Shown here: positions 45,601 through 56,564 of the stretch, in pieces
How positions within the stretch are numbered: position 1 is the first letter of the stretch
Layout: each line of letters starts with the position of its first letter
From: Triops longicaudatus
Lineage: Eukaryota > Arthropoda > Branchiopoda > Notostraca > Triopsidae
Assembly (NCBI GenBank): GCA_022885665.1
Contig: JAGQDJ010000139.1
Location: 62,001-126,000 of the forward strand
DNA length: 64,000 bases
Direction: 5' to 3'
Position numbers and translations under genes: made by a program
The notes under the pieces: generated by a model
What the model was told of the DNA's origin: nothing
Databases searched by the model: none
What the model saw: the letters and a program-made list of their open reading frames with translations, nothing else

Positions 45601-48505
45601 ACCTGAAATCAAGACTAGTTCTCTCTAACTTATAAATAGAACATTCCCTCACCCCCTCTCTCACCCCTAGATCGTATTCCAAGTTTGCATCCTCTGTCGT
45701 GTTCCAATATTCTCCATTTCTCCCTCCACCCTGCTAAAAAGAAACGACGTTGTTGCCATTCTGGATCGATCTTAGGTTCACGGGGGGTGAACGGGGTGAA
45801 AGAAGGATGGGTCACCGTAGAGATGTGTGAGCTAACTCGGGGGATACGAGTGCAAATGCATACAAAGTCGCATGTTCCTGTTTTCCTCCCTTAACATGGA
45901 ATACATTAAACCCGCCTTCATCTTCACCCTTGCTCGCTTCGTGCCAACCCAATTCCCATTGAAAGCGCTTTTTTGGGCGAAAAAACGCCAAAAAGCGAGT
46001 CAGAACACGCCCTTCGCATTTTTCTCCTTTATTAACAAAAGGAAATATCCACTACTTCTATCTTTTTTTCCAAAAATGAAGTCACGTGAGCTCGAATCGA
46101 TAACGTTGCATGCATAGTATAGGCCTATTGTAAGCCTACAAGGGAGAAAAAATAAGATGTGTGTCGTATTTCAAGTTGTCTGCTGTTTCTCGTTAGGGAT
46201 TTTCTCTCTCATTCTCTCGTCTATGTCTCTTATTCTCCGTCTTTCTACCCTCTCCCTAATTTTTCTTCGCGATTTCCTGGGGTACCTATCAGAATCCAGC
46301 AAGAGACGGACAGCGGATAAGGTTCCGCCCTTACACATCCACCTGTTTGCACGTTGCGGTCGTGTAAATAATGCAAAAAGAGGAAGGGGAAGAGAAAGAC
46401 ACGTCGAGACAAGGGGAAAGACAGGACAGACAGACGGAACACGGAAACGCCGGATTCATGCCAGCTTGCTTGAATTTAAGTCCCAAATTATAGCTTTTTA
46501 GTACGACCTGCATAATGGAAATGACGTCAGGTAATGTTTGTCTTTTTTCCTGTCCCATTCTCTCTCATTCTCGTCCATCAGCTGTTTTGGCCAATTGCCC
46601 GGGAAATTAATTTAATTCTACTTTATGAGTTCCTGCTCGAAAACTGAATGGGTGTTCGAGTCTTGGAGAAATCAAACCACTTGTTCCTGGCATATCCGGG
46701 GATAATTGCAAGAATAAATCTTGAAGTATTGTAAATACTGCATGTCTATTACATGCAACTTGCCAATTACACGCAGGCGTTACATATGTTTACATTACAG
46801 TTTCCGTTCCAACCACTGCATTAGACAAAGTACGAAACAAAGAGAAGGTAAAAATTACTAATTAAAAGCGAGTGCGAAGGATTTGTTAACAGTCTCGCTA
46901 ATTTTCCAGTTCTTTACGTACAAGCTACGTGGCTCTGTTAAAATGTGGCAGGCTTCACTGACAGAAAGTGTGTAAAATGAGAGCAAAGCTGTGAATGCAA
47001 ATGAAGATTGCAAACAGACATACAGGGCGCAATTATCTTAGCTTAATTTCTAGAATTTCGGTCTCCCTAGTCTGACAAAGAACCCAATTCCCTGCAACCA
47101 TTCAAGCTTATCTCATTTGCCAGGTTTCCATACAACGGGAGGTCAACTGATTTGTTTCCATTTTCTACCCAAACCTCACCGCAATCGCAAAAGCCTTAAT
47201 TTAATGGCACTAATGGCTTTAATTGGACAAAAGCTTTTACATGCCTTTTATACTACCTAGGAAACCCATACCAACTTTTGAAAAAGTCTACCCATTACAT
47301 CAAATTTGGTCAAACTTTTACTTTTCATTTATGTTTATTCTTAATTCGGTTCACATGTTGCGAAAGTTTACACAACGGCAAGCACATTCTAAAAATTCCT
47401 GAAAAATTCCTGAAAACGAAACAACTTTTGTCGTTTTTAAAAGTCGGAAAGTTGTTATAAACGCCCCCGAATGGAACAAAAAGTAGCTTGCTATTGACAT
47501 ATATCCTTGTTACTGTGGTCAGAATATTTTGCGTGGTTTTGCACGTTCCGACCACCTTTCCGCGGGCTGGTCCCACACCAACGAGAGGGAGAGTTGTCTG
47601 TCTGTTTGGGTAAGATAAAAAGCGGGAACTCTGGAAAGAGGGGCAGCGGAGCAAGTGGAAACCCAGCCACATGGAACGCTTGCTATCCTCCCACCCAGGA
47701 GACCTCAAAAGATGGAAAAGCTTGTGCTGTAGAACGTTGGGAAACACGCTCGAGTCCACGCACTTTCTCTCTGTTCCTTTGCGTTTACTCTCGCTCCCCT
47801 CATACCGAAAAGGAAACGACTCGCTGAACTTCGTAAGCTTAACTGCGTGACTCCCGCAACGTTCTCCTCCCCCAACGCGAATAAAATGCAACGAAACTAC
47901 ACACAGCTAGTGCGAGGAAGGGAGAGATCACACAAGTTCTGCCATTCGCCCCTTTAACTCTTCTTGTTGACGTATGGATCATTTCCAGCAGGTGGCAGGA
48001 CCCCTGTAACAACCCTTTCTAGTCCTCTTCTTTCGAAAATAGAGAACAAAAAAGACAAATCAAAGAAAGAAATCCATCCTTTACCCGCTAAGGAACCCAA
48101 AGCCAAAGGAGAAGTGCGTTGAGGGGCGTGGCTAACCCCTGCATATGCTGCACCATTTCCAGCGGCGTGTCCGTTTCCTTGGGCACTGTGGCTTTCCATG
48201 GTGGCTGGATTGAGTCCAGGACTCAAACTCAACAACGAAGGAGGCGTTCTGGTGCCAAATACGGGTGAACTATCCTGCGTACGAAAACAGGAACTTTAAT
48301 TTTCAATTTTTTCTAAGCGTCTTTATGAGTATGTTACCTGTGCTAGCACGTTGACGGAGAGGGGAGAAGGACCTCCAGACTGTCGATGAGGGTGCTGAGA
48401 TGTTGCAGCATCTAAAGCCAACGGGGAGAGAGGGGACAATGATCCACCCCTTCCAGAGAGGGGCACGGGGCCCTTGGGATTTGGCGAAGTTGCCACTACA
48501 GGCAT
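27602..48505 (-). CDS. RNF38/RNF44-like: RNF38/RNF44-family RING-H2 E3 ubiquitin ligase
   Basis: Ten coding exons on the minus strand: 48505-48338, 48274-48085, 42078-41969, 36348-36149, 36065-35834, 30799-30587, 29293-28679, 28382-28009, 27942-27807 and 27664-27602. They sum to 2301 nt (766 aa), all in phase. The C-terminal RING-H2 is complete: C714, C717, C732, H734, H737, C740, C751 and C754, in the family context VVCMCDFETRQTLRVLPCSH. The preceding NYEALLNLAERLGEAKPRGL and IEQLPSYR segments are diagnostic for RNF38/44. Upstream are the SPSRKRRRLS basic motif (as SPKRQRLS in vertebrates), an eight-Ala run, a Gly-Val repeat and a His-rich block, all low complexity. At 766 aa it is longer than the roughly 430-515 aa vertebrate proteins. 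Three introns are 5.0-6.0 kb, unlike the tiny introns of the neighbours. The ATG at 48505 is the first in frame; an acceptor (CTGTAG) lies 8 nt inside, so an upstream exon is possible. Confidence 0.92.
28679..29293 (-). other. Low-complexity exon: Gly-Val repeat, poly-Ala and His-rich block
   Basis: This 615-nt exon of the RING gene encodes 205 residues of biased composition: alternating Gly-Val (seven or so units near its start), a run of six Ala, Pro/His repeats and a His/Ser/Pro-rich stretch. It has no counterpart of this size in vertebrate RNF38/44 as I know them. Such tracts are usually disordered and length-variable. Confidence 0.8.
34505..34536. repeat. Degenerate (TG)n/(TA)n microsatellite
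   Basis: An interrupted run of TGTGTGTATATATGTGTATG type followed by TGTGTGTG, inside a RING-gene intron. Confidence 0.8.
35206..35213. promoter_or_regulatory. Perfect CRE palindrome TGACGTCA in RING-gene intron
   Basis: CREB/ATF consensus octamer followed by CGCAAG. Possible intronic enhancer element; chance is not excluded. Confidence 0.3.
36349..41968 (-). other. 5.6-kb intron of the RING gene
   Basis: Mostly AT-rich, with a C-rich, G-poor section on the plus strand near 39.8-40.9 kb. The 212-codon plus frame at 40377-41015 falls in that section and reads as low-complexity Pro/Ser/Leu sequence with a competing frame on the other strand. I do not call it a gene. No RNA gene or intact mobile element was seen. 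Confidence 0.5.
42079..48084 (-). other. 6.0-kb intron of the RING gene
   Basis: Contains a short tandem-like duplication at 42326-42410, long but domain-free opposing frames at 43233-43838 and 47325-47891, and a strongly C-rich, G-poor stretch at about 45.0-45.7 kb. A TGACGTCA palindrome lies at 46522-46529. No additional exon of the gene was found. Confidence 0.5.
42326..42410. repeat. Short local duplication (CAAATAGG and AATAGGTACTTTTTCC units)
   Basis: CAAATAGG occurs three times and AATAGGTACTTTTTCC twice within 85 bp, with a TCCTATACTT doublet between. It looks like replication-slippage duplication within an intron. Confidence 0.7.
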
Positions 48506-50492
48506 GGGTGTTATGTGACGAAAGGGTGGTTAAGTCCTCCCTGAGAATGAAGACAGACGAATGGGAAAAACGTTGGTGATAAAATGCTTTCACTCTGTAC
48601 CTAAATTCGGAGAAAAAATGGAAAAATGAGACTTCGTTATTAACTGAATGCATTTTCAATTTTTAGGAATGTTAGGAATTTACCTTTAGAGCTGAAGTTT
48701 ATGGTATGGAGCCGAGAATTCAGGAAGTACAGAAATTTTTGTTGAGGTATGATGTCACTTTAAAGCTTCTAACATGGGTTTACACCGTTGCAACACTGAC
48801 ACAACCTACGCACTGAATTATAACAGCACACTGAATTAAACAGTGTGGAGTATTAAATCCGTTAACAAAGGGCACGAAACATCATAAAATGCCGAAAACA
48901 CATACACTAAAGATGGAAAGTTTACTGCGCTTTGACGTGGGTTTTGTTTATTCCGGAGGGAAGAAGGAGAAAACCAAGAAAACACAAAAGTTGCTACCAC
49001 ACCCCTATGGAGATATACCCCCTTACTCCAACAGCACTGGAATAAGACTGAAGCTTCAGGCGCTGCTGAACCTGCCTTCAGAGAGGACTCGCAGTGAGGG
49101 TTACTACGTGAACCGCGGACCGCACGGCTTACAAACCATTTTCGTTAGACGAGTCCTTTTCGAAGATTCAGGGGAGGGGAAACTCCTGGTTACGGGCATG
49201 TGACGAACTCGAACCGTGATCCACAGGAAGAGGGAGGTCAGCATTAGAGAGACAAGTGGTTGAGTTTATTTTTAACAATGCTGGGGATGGTGAGAAGAGT
49301 TACTACGTCACGTAGTCTGAAACATGCCAAGCCACGCCTATTGACCTGACCCATACCAAACATTACTGGTTCGTTGCATGTAAATCACGCCTCCCAGCTC
49401 GAGCTTGAGTTACCAAGTCTTGGTCATAAGATACTTTAGATAAAAGTAGTATAAGCTACTTTGAAACTTCGCACTACAGTGTTCTGGCATGTGAGGGCCT
49501 TTTATCAGATACATGAAATAATGCTTCGTAGAATTTAGAGCATTGGGTAATAAACGTATACCACCAACAGAAAAGAACATGAGTATATCTTCTGAACAAA
49601 ATTTAAAAATAGCAATGAAGTAGTTTTAAATTAGTATCTAACGTAGGGTTGGAAATCGCTCGGGAGTTTCATCGAGTTACAGGTCTTGAAGAACCGTTGC
49701 ATAGTACTACGCACATTAAAAGTGTGATTTCAATCAAACATATAAGAATTCTAGACAACTTTCGAAATTTTCCGGAGAGTATTAATTCGTTTCTTTGTTC
49801 CCTAGTGACGTCACGTAAGAATCATATTGCCAGCTGCTGTCGAAACCGGTTTTCAGCCAATGGGAACGATGGTTGCCTAACCTAAGCACCACCCATGCCT
49901 TCTAGCGTCCTTTGTCTGCTGCTAGCTGCATAGCAGGAAGTTGTGAAGGGCACCTTCCCCTCTTGGTTCCCCTTCCCCCACCGTCAGGCCTCCCAGAACG
50001 CCAAGCTTTCTTGTTAGAGGCAGACGCCATTTTGTCAAGTCTGAGTGCGTAGTTGTTTGTGATAGAAGTAAGACGCCTAGTACGGCTCTTTAGTCAGTTC
50101 TAATCTCAAAAAAGAAAGTTTATTCAATTATTACAAGGAACGTTTTTTAACTTTTGCTCTAGTTTACTCCTTTTGGTGTGATTATCAGCAAAAAGTTGCA
50201 TTGTTTGCCAAATTGTTTTCCACCAAAATCCGGCGTTGAATCGGTAAGTGCGTTGCGCAGCTCCACCGAAACCTGGATTTGTGGGAAAGAACCGTTGGGA
50301 GAGAGTAAGCATACAGGACAAAGGAGGTCAAGTCGTGCGACAAAGCTCATAGAAGCCTATTTTGTCGTTTCGCAAGAACAAATCAGCTTTAACGTGAAGA
50401 AGCATCTCGAGACGAGCAACGATAATTGGGGAAAATCACCAATTGGATTGGGCAAGATTTTTTTGTGTGCCGAAGACCTTAGTGACGTCACA
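48506..50492. promoter_or_regulatory. Divergent intergenic region between the RING gene and the PNRC-like gene
   Basis: About 2 kb separates the two start codons, which face away from each other. It holds perfect TGACGTCA sites at 49806-49813 and 50483-50490 and a 15-bp near-palindrome ACTACGT-C-ACGTAGT at 49302-49316. The plus frame at 48889-49203 has no domain and is not called. A shared promoter or enhancer region is inference from layout. Confidence 0.45.
50483..50490. promoter_or_regulatory. Perfect CRE palindrome TGACGTCA two bases before the PNRC-like start codon
   Basis: The octamer ends 2 nt before the ATG at 50493. The position implies either a very short leader or a site inside the 5' UTR. 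Confidence 0.45.
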
Positions 50493-50966
50493 ATGCCAAG
50501 AGGACACGCCTACGGAGAACGCCGCAGTCGGTGCTATTCCTCGTCGACAGGAAACCCCGCCTTGGACGCTGCTGTAGCGGCTCAGGGCGTTCCAGTGACT
50601 GTCATGGCTATAGCCACGCCTCCACGTTCTGCCTGCATCCCTGTGCCTCAGTTGGGATGCCGTCAGGGCGGTGCGCCCCGAAGTCAACGCTCCTTCAAGC
50701 CTCGTAACCAGCCTTCGCCGACATTGTCGGTGACTTCGTCGTCATCCAATTCCTTGTCGCGATCTTGCAGCCAGAGCCCGCCCACTTTTTATGCCGGGGC
50801 CAAGTTTAGCGACCCGCCTTCGCCCCACAGCTTGCCCAAGCCACCGTCCCGCTGGACCTTGGGATTGGACAACTCCCCCTCGCCAGTCGCGGACCTGGAG
50901 ACTGAATCACGTTTCAATCAAGAGATGAGCAACTGTCTCAAGACTTTGCTCAAAGTCCAAGCGTAA
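50493..50966 (+). CDS. PNRC2: PNRC-like proline-rich nuclear receptor coactivator
   Basis: A single-exon frame of 157 aa. The ATG at 50493 is the first true ATG of a longer open frame (upstream codons to 50178 have none). The diagnostic PNRC block is at residues about 103-122: YAGAKFSDPPSPHSLPKPPS, followed by RW. Vertebrate PNRC1/2 have the nearly identical SEPPSPSVLPKPPSHW. The C-terminus CLKTLLKVQA matches the conserved LKTLLKVQ end. In vertebrates, PNRC proteins bind nuclear receptors through the SH3-like Pro motif, and PNRC2 links DCP1A to UPF1 in mRNA decay. The middle is Ser/Pro/Arg-rich and probably disordered. Length is close to PNRC2 (139 aa). Divergent from the RING gene; perfect CRE sites flank it. 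Confidence 0.88.
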   Translation: MPRGHAYGERRSRCYSSSTGNPALDAAVAAQGVPVTVMAIATPPRSACIPVPQLGCRQGGAPRSQRSFKPRNQPSPTLSVTSSSSNSLSRSCSQSPPTFYAGAKFSDPPSPHSLPKPPSRWTLGLDNSPSPVADLETESRFNQEMSNCLKTLLKVQA

Positions 50967-52663
50967 AACTTTATGGAGGACCAAGACACTTTTTTATGCG
51001 GTTGTAAGCCTACAGCTTACCCCCGTGTTCCTACAATCTCCCATTTTTCTCCCATCGAAACCTCCATTTCGTACACAAAAAAAGAAACAATAATCCCTTT
51101 GATCTCTTTTCTATTGGGACTTCTTTTTTTGTCCATGCGCAGTGCAGCGGTCTTTCAAAAAGGAACCTTTTGCTTTGTTATACGGACAATGAAAACGGAA
51201 GCTGACTAATGGATTGATTCGCCATTTTTACCTTAAAAACTCATCTCATTCCGAATTCGAAGTCATGTCATAGTTCGTTCCATAGCTCTTCATTCGCCAA
51301 TCATTTCGTGTCATAACAGTCGATAGGACAAGTTCATTTTTCGTTCAGATGCCACATCCAGCACAAACTTCTTTTTTTTTAAATCGTTTAACTTCCATCA
51401 TCGCGTCCTGCAGTATTCCGTCATGGAGTAAGTCTTTTCCATGGGAGGTTTCATGCAAAGAGTAAGCACAGCACTGTATTATGCTGTACATAAAGAGTTT
51501 GAAAAGCTGGTCTGAAGAGTCGAGTGGTCAGCTTTTTTGTGCTTCAGAGATTCCCGATATATTTTACATACACAAAGCAATGCTATGTCAGAAGAAAGTA
51601 TGCAAGGGTTTTCTGAAGTATTTTTTTTTTAATTTTTAAAAGTATAAATGGCATGCCAGTATTGTGTGAATGAGGATATGACGTCACTAGGCCAACGAGT
51701 GTTCCTAGTGATACAAAGCATCCCGCTATTATCCTTTGTAATATCCCCATCCTCCCGGTCGGCCTCCCGTCTGTCAAATTTTGAATCTTACCAGCTTTAA
51801 TTAGCTCAAGTATTGGGATTCGGCAAAATTTCAGTGTAACGGCAAGATTTTTCCCTCCTGTGTCATGCTATGACGTCATATCCGTGTTTTCTGTTTGTGA
51901 TGGGGAATAGTAGATCAGATACTCTAGAATTATATGTAAAAAAAATATTGGGTAAAATTCGGCATTTTGTTTCGGTATTTTTTTCACGCAAGCCGGAAAT
52001 GTAATATGATAGCGATATTGTAGCTACAAAGGGAAAGAGGAATCAAGTTTTGCCACTGTGATATTTAAGGACTCCTTATGTCTAATGACAATGACTGCCC
52101 TCTACTCCCTTATGTTGCGTCATTTTTCGTCCATTTTTTGTGAAAAGACGGTTGCTTTCACCCATCTGACCCTTGCATTTCTTACAAAATACTGGCAAAA
52201 TTTCTTACCTATTCGGTTAGTTTGTGTTCCAGCCCATCCCCAGAGTTTTCTTGTGAAACAAATTTTGATGTCGGTACCAGCGAAGACTTCAGTTCCGGGG
52301 TCAGTGGGAGTGCGGAAATAGTATACAAAAAAAGAAACCCGACTGGCAAATTGCTAGAATGGACTTGTATGCATGCGGTTTATGGGTCTGTTGAAAAATG
52401 CTATGCCGTCTTCCAAAAGTACAAAAAAGTGGATGTAGGAAGGACAGTGTAAAAGTCCAAATGTATCGTACAACACATTTCTCCCCCCTCCCCCCTGAAT
52501 TCTGTGTCTCCCGTCCCCATTGCCTGTGAAAACCACCCCCTCCTCCCAATTTTTGTTAAGCAATGTCTCCCATGCCTTTGACCTTTCTTGTTTTCCCTTC
52601 TTACGATACCTCTGAATCTTTTCTTACCTTGAATCCCTACCTAATTTCAACCCCCCCCCCCCC
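50967..52663. other. 3' flank of the PNRC-like gene, no further gene seen
   Basis: Probable 3' UTR then spacer. Perfect TGACGTCA palindromes occur at 51679-51686 and 51871-51878. Short frames at 51583-51777, 52058-52321 and 52222-52452 have no domain or splice partner. Confidence 0.4.
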
Positions 52664-52715
52664 NNNNNNNNNNNNNNNNNNNNNNNNNNNNNNNNNNNNN
52701 NCCCCCCCCCCCCCC
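52651..52715. other. Assembly gap (38 N) inside a poly-C tract
   Basis: Thirteen C (52651-52663), 38 N (52664-52701), then 14 C (52702-52715). The gap lies wholly in a homopolymer, so the true length is unknown. Frames crossing it are meaningless. Confidence 0.98.
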
Positions 52716-54140
52716 GGGTTCTTTTCAGAACCCACCAAATATTTTCGAAAGTTAAAACCGAAAGGTTTTCAAACAATCAAATACTCAAATATAGATAATA
52801 GAGCTTTTACTTTTTTAGGTTCGGAGATCCGGGTCGGAGGGTAAGAATTGGGTCAAATAGCATACTAACCTTCTTTTCTTACAGAGATCGAGTGTGAAAG
52901 TCGGGCACGATTAGCCCATAGAAGATCCGAAATTCGCTGACCAGTCAAGGCGGACAGGGGGTTTCTATTTTAATGCAAATTGTGTACAAAATGAACGAAT
53001 ACAAGACTATTAATATTACACTTCCTGTCTGTAATATTGTTAGGGTGTATATACATAAAAATAATCGTAATGAAAATATTTAAATAATAGTGAATTGCAA
53101 AATAAGGTAAGTTAAAATGCTTGTGTTCGCCGTTTTAGTGGCGTCTGCTAAGAATAGAGGAAAGACGAGTAACGTGAAAGTAAATACTGTTTCAGAGCAA
53201 AAATATGGATTGTTATCTCTAAGTATTTTAGGTAATTTGAATTCCAATTTTTCTATTATTTTTTCACATGCCTTTCACTACCTGTTGAGTGTATGTGGTA
53301 GGAAAGTTGTCAACAGTGCTTTCCTTTAAGGATGTGACAGAAAAGAAACGAGTAGGGAAACTTGTTCAGCACACCTTTTGTTGTGGAAATCCATCTATGT
53401 ATGTGCATACCAGTTCAGTAAAAAAAATAATAAAACACTAAGCGACATACAAAGTTAGTCGCAAAACCGCACAGCGCTGTGCATTATTTTATGCTTTAAT
53501 AGGTACTTGCAATCGAAAGTGCGCAAATCTCTTGTGGTCTTTTTTAGTTGGCAGAGCAAAGACATAAATACCGGATTTGTACAGATCAAATGTTATTCAT
53601 TTGATCGTCAGAATTTAGTTAAATTTTCTTTTATTGATATTGTTTTTTATCATATTTTGTAAGCAACCACAAGTGCTTCCGACTTTAAAATACATTATAT
53701 GAATTTATATTACAATAATTTAAGAAAAAGTTACAACAAGCGTGATAAATTTTATACCAGTCTCTGTCCTTTCATCTGTATTTTGTGGAAATGAGGATGT
53801 TTATAGCGTAATACGTCATGCTCAAAGGGCAAAAGCTTTCTTCGATTTCGGTTTTACAAGCTACTAATAAGAACGAGACGATTCGCACACAAAGGTGTGC
53901 CTGAACTGGCGAAACGTCGTGGGACAACTAACGTGCGAATCTGCACGTCCCTTATATGAAAGTTCGGTTTTCTTGACTCGAGTTGTATAGCCTACAGAAA
54001 GCTATACAGTAAGCTTTAATTGTGTAGTCTACAGTAGGCCTGTCATTCCCTTTTGGTTACATTTTGAGGTACTGTACTTCGTACTACACCACGAGTTTGA
54101 ACACGTTCTAGTACCCAAAGACTTTAATGCTCGTTTTGAA

Positions 54141-54144
<4 letters not shown>

Positions 54145-54185
<41 letters not shown>

Positions 54186-54196
54186 NTTTTTTTTTT
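54145..54196. repeat. Poly-T tract, about 52 nt, one N
   Basis: A homopolymer of T with a single N at 54186. It could be the tail of a retroposed sequence on the minus strand, but no element body was identified beside it. Confidence 0.95.
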
Positions 54197-55682
54197 CTGC
54201 TTACGTGTGCATTTTATGTTTCTGTATTGACTAATTGATACGAGGTGTGCTTTATCTAGTTTGATATGTTTTTAGGGTTTCGTTTATTCTACATTCGATC
54301 GTGTCACAGTTAACGTAGTTACTTTGTTCTGTAGTTTAACAGGCCAAAAGTTAGAGACACTATAACTGAAGCATGAAGCGGACATTATTCGAACTTTCTT
54401 GGCAAAGATTAATTAAGCTTTTTACTTTGTTTCCTTTTAATATTTGCTTTTTCCGGATTTAGACATACATATTATCCGATCGGCGGTTTCTAGATTCAAT
54501 CTCTTCTACTCAGACGGATAGAGGAGGGGCGGGACAGTTGACACGTCTGACAAACCGTAAAAAAATCATAACCAATGAACCAGAAATATTATGGAACCGG
54601 AAAAAAATTACACACTTAGTGGGCGTAACGAAGAACAAACTCAGAAAGTTTCGTCGAAAAAGAGAAAATCCTTTACGAGAAAACAAAATAGATTCTGAAT
54701 TTGTGACAATTTTTGTAAGAAAGGGATCCTGGTATTTTCGTTGTACCGCTCAATGTATCCATCGAAAAATGAAGGAAAAATACTTTTTGCGCAGAATATA
54801 AGTTGGATAATAACTTCTCAAAAGACATACTACAAATTCACTACACTGATTTTGTACGAATTTTTTTTAACTCCAGATTGATAGTTTAGTACGCTTGGGA
54901 CTGAGACATTTTTACCACGAGGTGAAACCGACTTGGCAGCGCTGCGCCCACCCCACAATTACTTGACCACTTCCGCAGTCGAAAACATAACAGAGGAAAA
55001 TGGAGGACTCCCTTACTATGCTGTATTTCCTTGAAGTCCTTAAGCATTCGGTCGAAATCTTTTTGGATATGTTAGTGCTAGAAAGTTTCCAATATCGACA
55101 CCAAAAACACTTATTGAGATTTTGATGGATTCTTATTTTGTACACTATTATAAGAACACAGAGTTTTGTTTCAATTTATTTTTCTGACGAGCCGTTCCAG
55201 AGTTATTGCCTTGCTAAATTTTCCGCCGCGCGAACGTGAAGTAAATGGGGCATAAAACACTCCACATCAAGGCATCTCGTGGCCTCGCTGAACCAATAAA
55301 AACCGCGAATTTCGTGTCCGCATGTGTCGTTCTATCCCCCCTTACGTCACTGTTACATTTCTTCTTTGCTGAACATCTTCATTATAATTTCGCTCGTGAT
55401 AAAAATAAAGATATAAAATAAACTAGGTTTTTCGCTCTTTACTAGAAGACAAAGTTTTTTTTCCGTTGCCCTTTTAGGATATTTTAACTCAATCGTGCAC
55501 TTTTTAATAAGAGGTCAATCGACTAGTTTCCTTATGGCAAAACACACTGCAATTTTGTCCAACCCCTAGTCCAAAATTTGTATCCGGTATTTCGTTGTGT
55601 ACACTAGGAAGAGGCTCTAGTTTTCGTGGTCATTTGGTCTTGTTTTTCCATGTGGAACAAACAATAACTCGTTTGATAGCCA

Positions 55683-55723
55683 GGATACTAATGCATCAAA
55701 CGCGTATTGATGCATTAGTATCC
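55683..55723. repeat. Perfect 17-bp inverted repeat with 7-nt loop
   Basis: The left arm GGATACTAATGCATCAA (55683-55699) and its exact reverse complement (55707-55723) flank the loop ACGCGTA. The arms hold no mismatch. Confidence 0.95.
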
Positions 55724-56564
55724 AAGCTATCTTTTGGACTGGGATTTTATCTGCACGTGAAGAGAAAAACTAAAAGCAGAAAAGTAATTAAACTGTCCCA
55801 TCCCTCCTCTAGTAGAGATTAAATGCAAGAACGCAGGGTGCCGTTACTTACTCTGTAGTTCCCTTATTTGCATTACGTTACAGAGTTTTGCCACGAAAAT
55901 TTAACAATGTTAATTATAGTGTTTCCGCTCGATATGACCTGTGCTTGGAACAACGTGTATAAACATGTAAAGCACGAAAGTTGTCGTAGAATCTGTCCTT
56001 ATTTGCCTGGTTTAACTAAGATCTTACACGCGATGTTAGTTTACTTAGCTCCGCAGAAACCACACCCCAGTATGAATCAGCGTAAGTTCAACCCGTAGGA
56101 ATCATTCTACCCTACGCCGTCTGGAAGCAAATGGAGAACACAAGTACAGCAAAACGTACGCTAGTGCTGCGATACTTGTCATTTCATCGAAAAGCGTTAG
56201 AACATAAGCATTAACGAAAGTTTATCATATTGAACTTTCCGGTTTGTTTAGGGCTCGAAAGCTGAAAAAAGAACAATTCTGTATATTACTGCAAAGTTCG
56301 TCGAAATGCTTTCGGAATGTATTTTGGGATAATATATTCATCTTGAAACAGCAGCAAAAATATATACAATCATTCAGTACGCATGGAAACGTGTGACAAG
56401 CAAAATTTTCGACTTTAATCAAAGTAAGCATTAAATAGACGACCAAGTCCAATTATTGTATGTAAAAAAGGAAAATTAGCTAAAAGACAGGTTTAAGAAG
56501 GTAAGATTTAATCTGAACGCAATCATAGCTACCAACGTCTCCACAGTGGGGAAAGGGTTACAAT

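Larger units (their letters stand above)
52716..56564. other. Intergenic, no recognisable gene
   Basis: AT-rich spacer upstream of the PRC1 3' end. It includes the poly-T tract at 54145-54196 and the perfect hairpin at 55683-55723. Frames of 60-87 codons (for example 53117, 54538 and 55868) are lysine- or hydrophobic-biased without domains. Confidence 0.45.

Noticed and set aside
47325..47891. 188-codon minus-strand ORF
   Set aside because: No recognisable motif and it does not join in phase with the flanking RING-gene exons.
48889..49203. 104-codon plus ORF upstream of the RING gene
   Set aside because: No domain, and it sits in the divergent regulatory region. A Lys-rich start and random-looking remainder.
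50178..50492. In-frame extension upstream of the PNRC-like start
   Set aside because: It contains no ATG and has untranslated-type composition, and the conserved protein fits the ATG at 50493.
52563..52844. ORF reading across the N gap
   Set aside because: It exists only because Ns and poly-C are read through.
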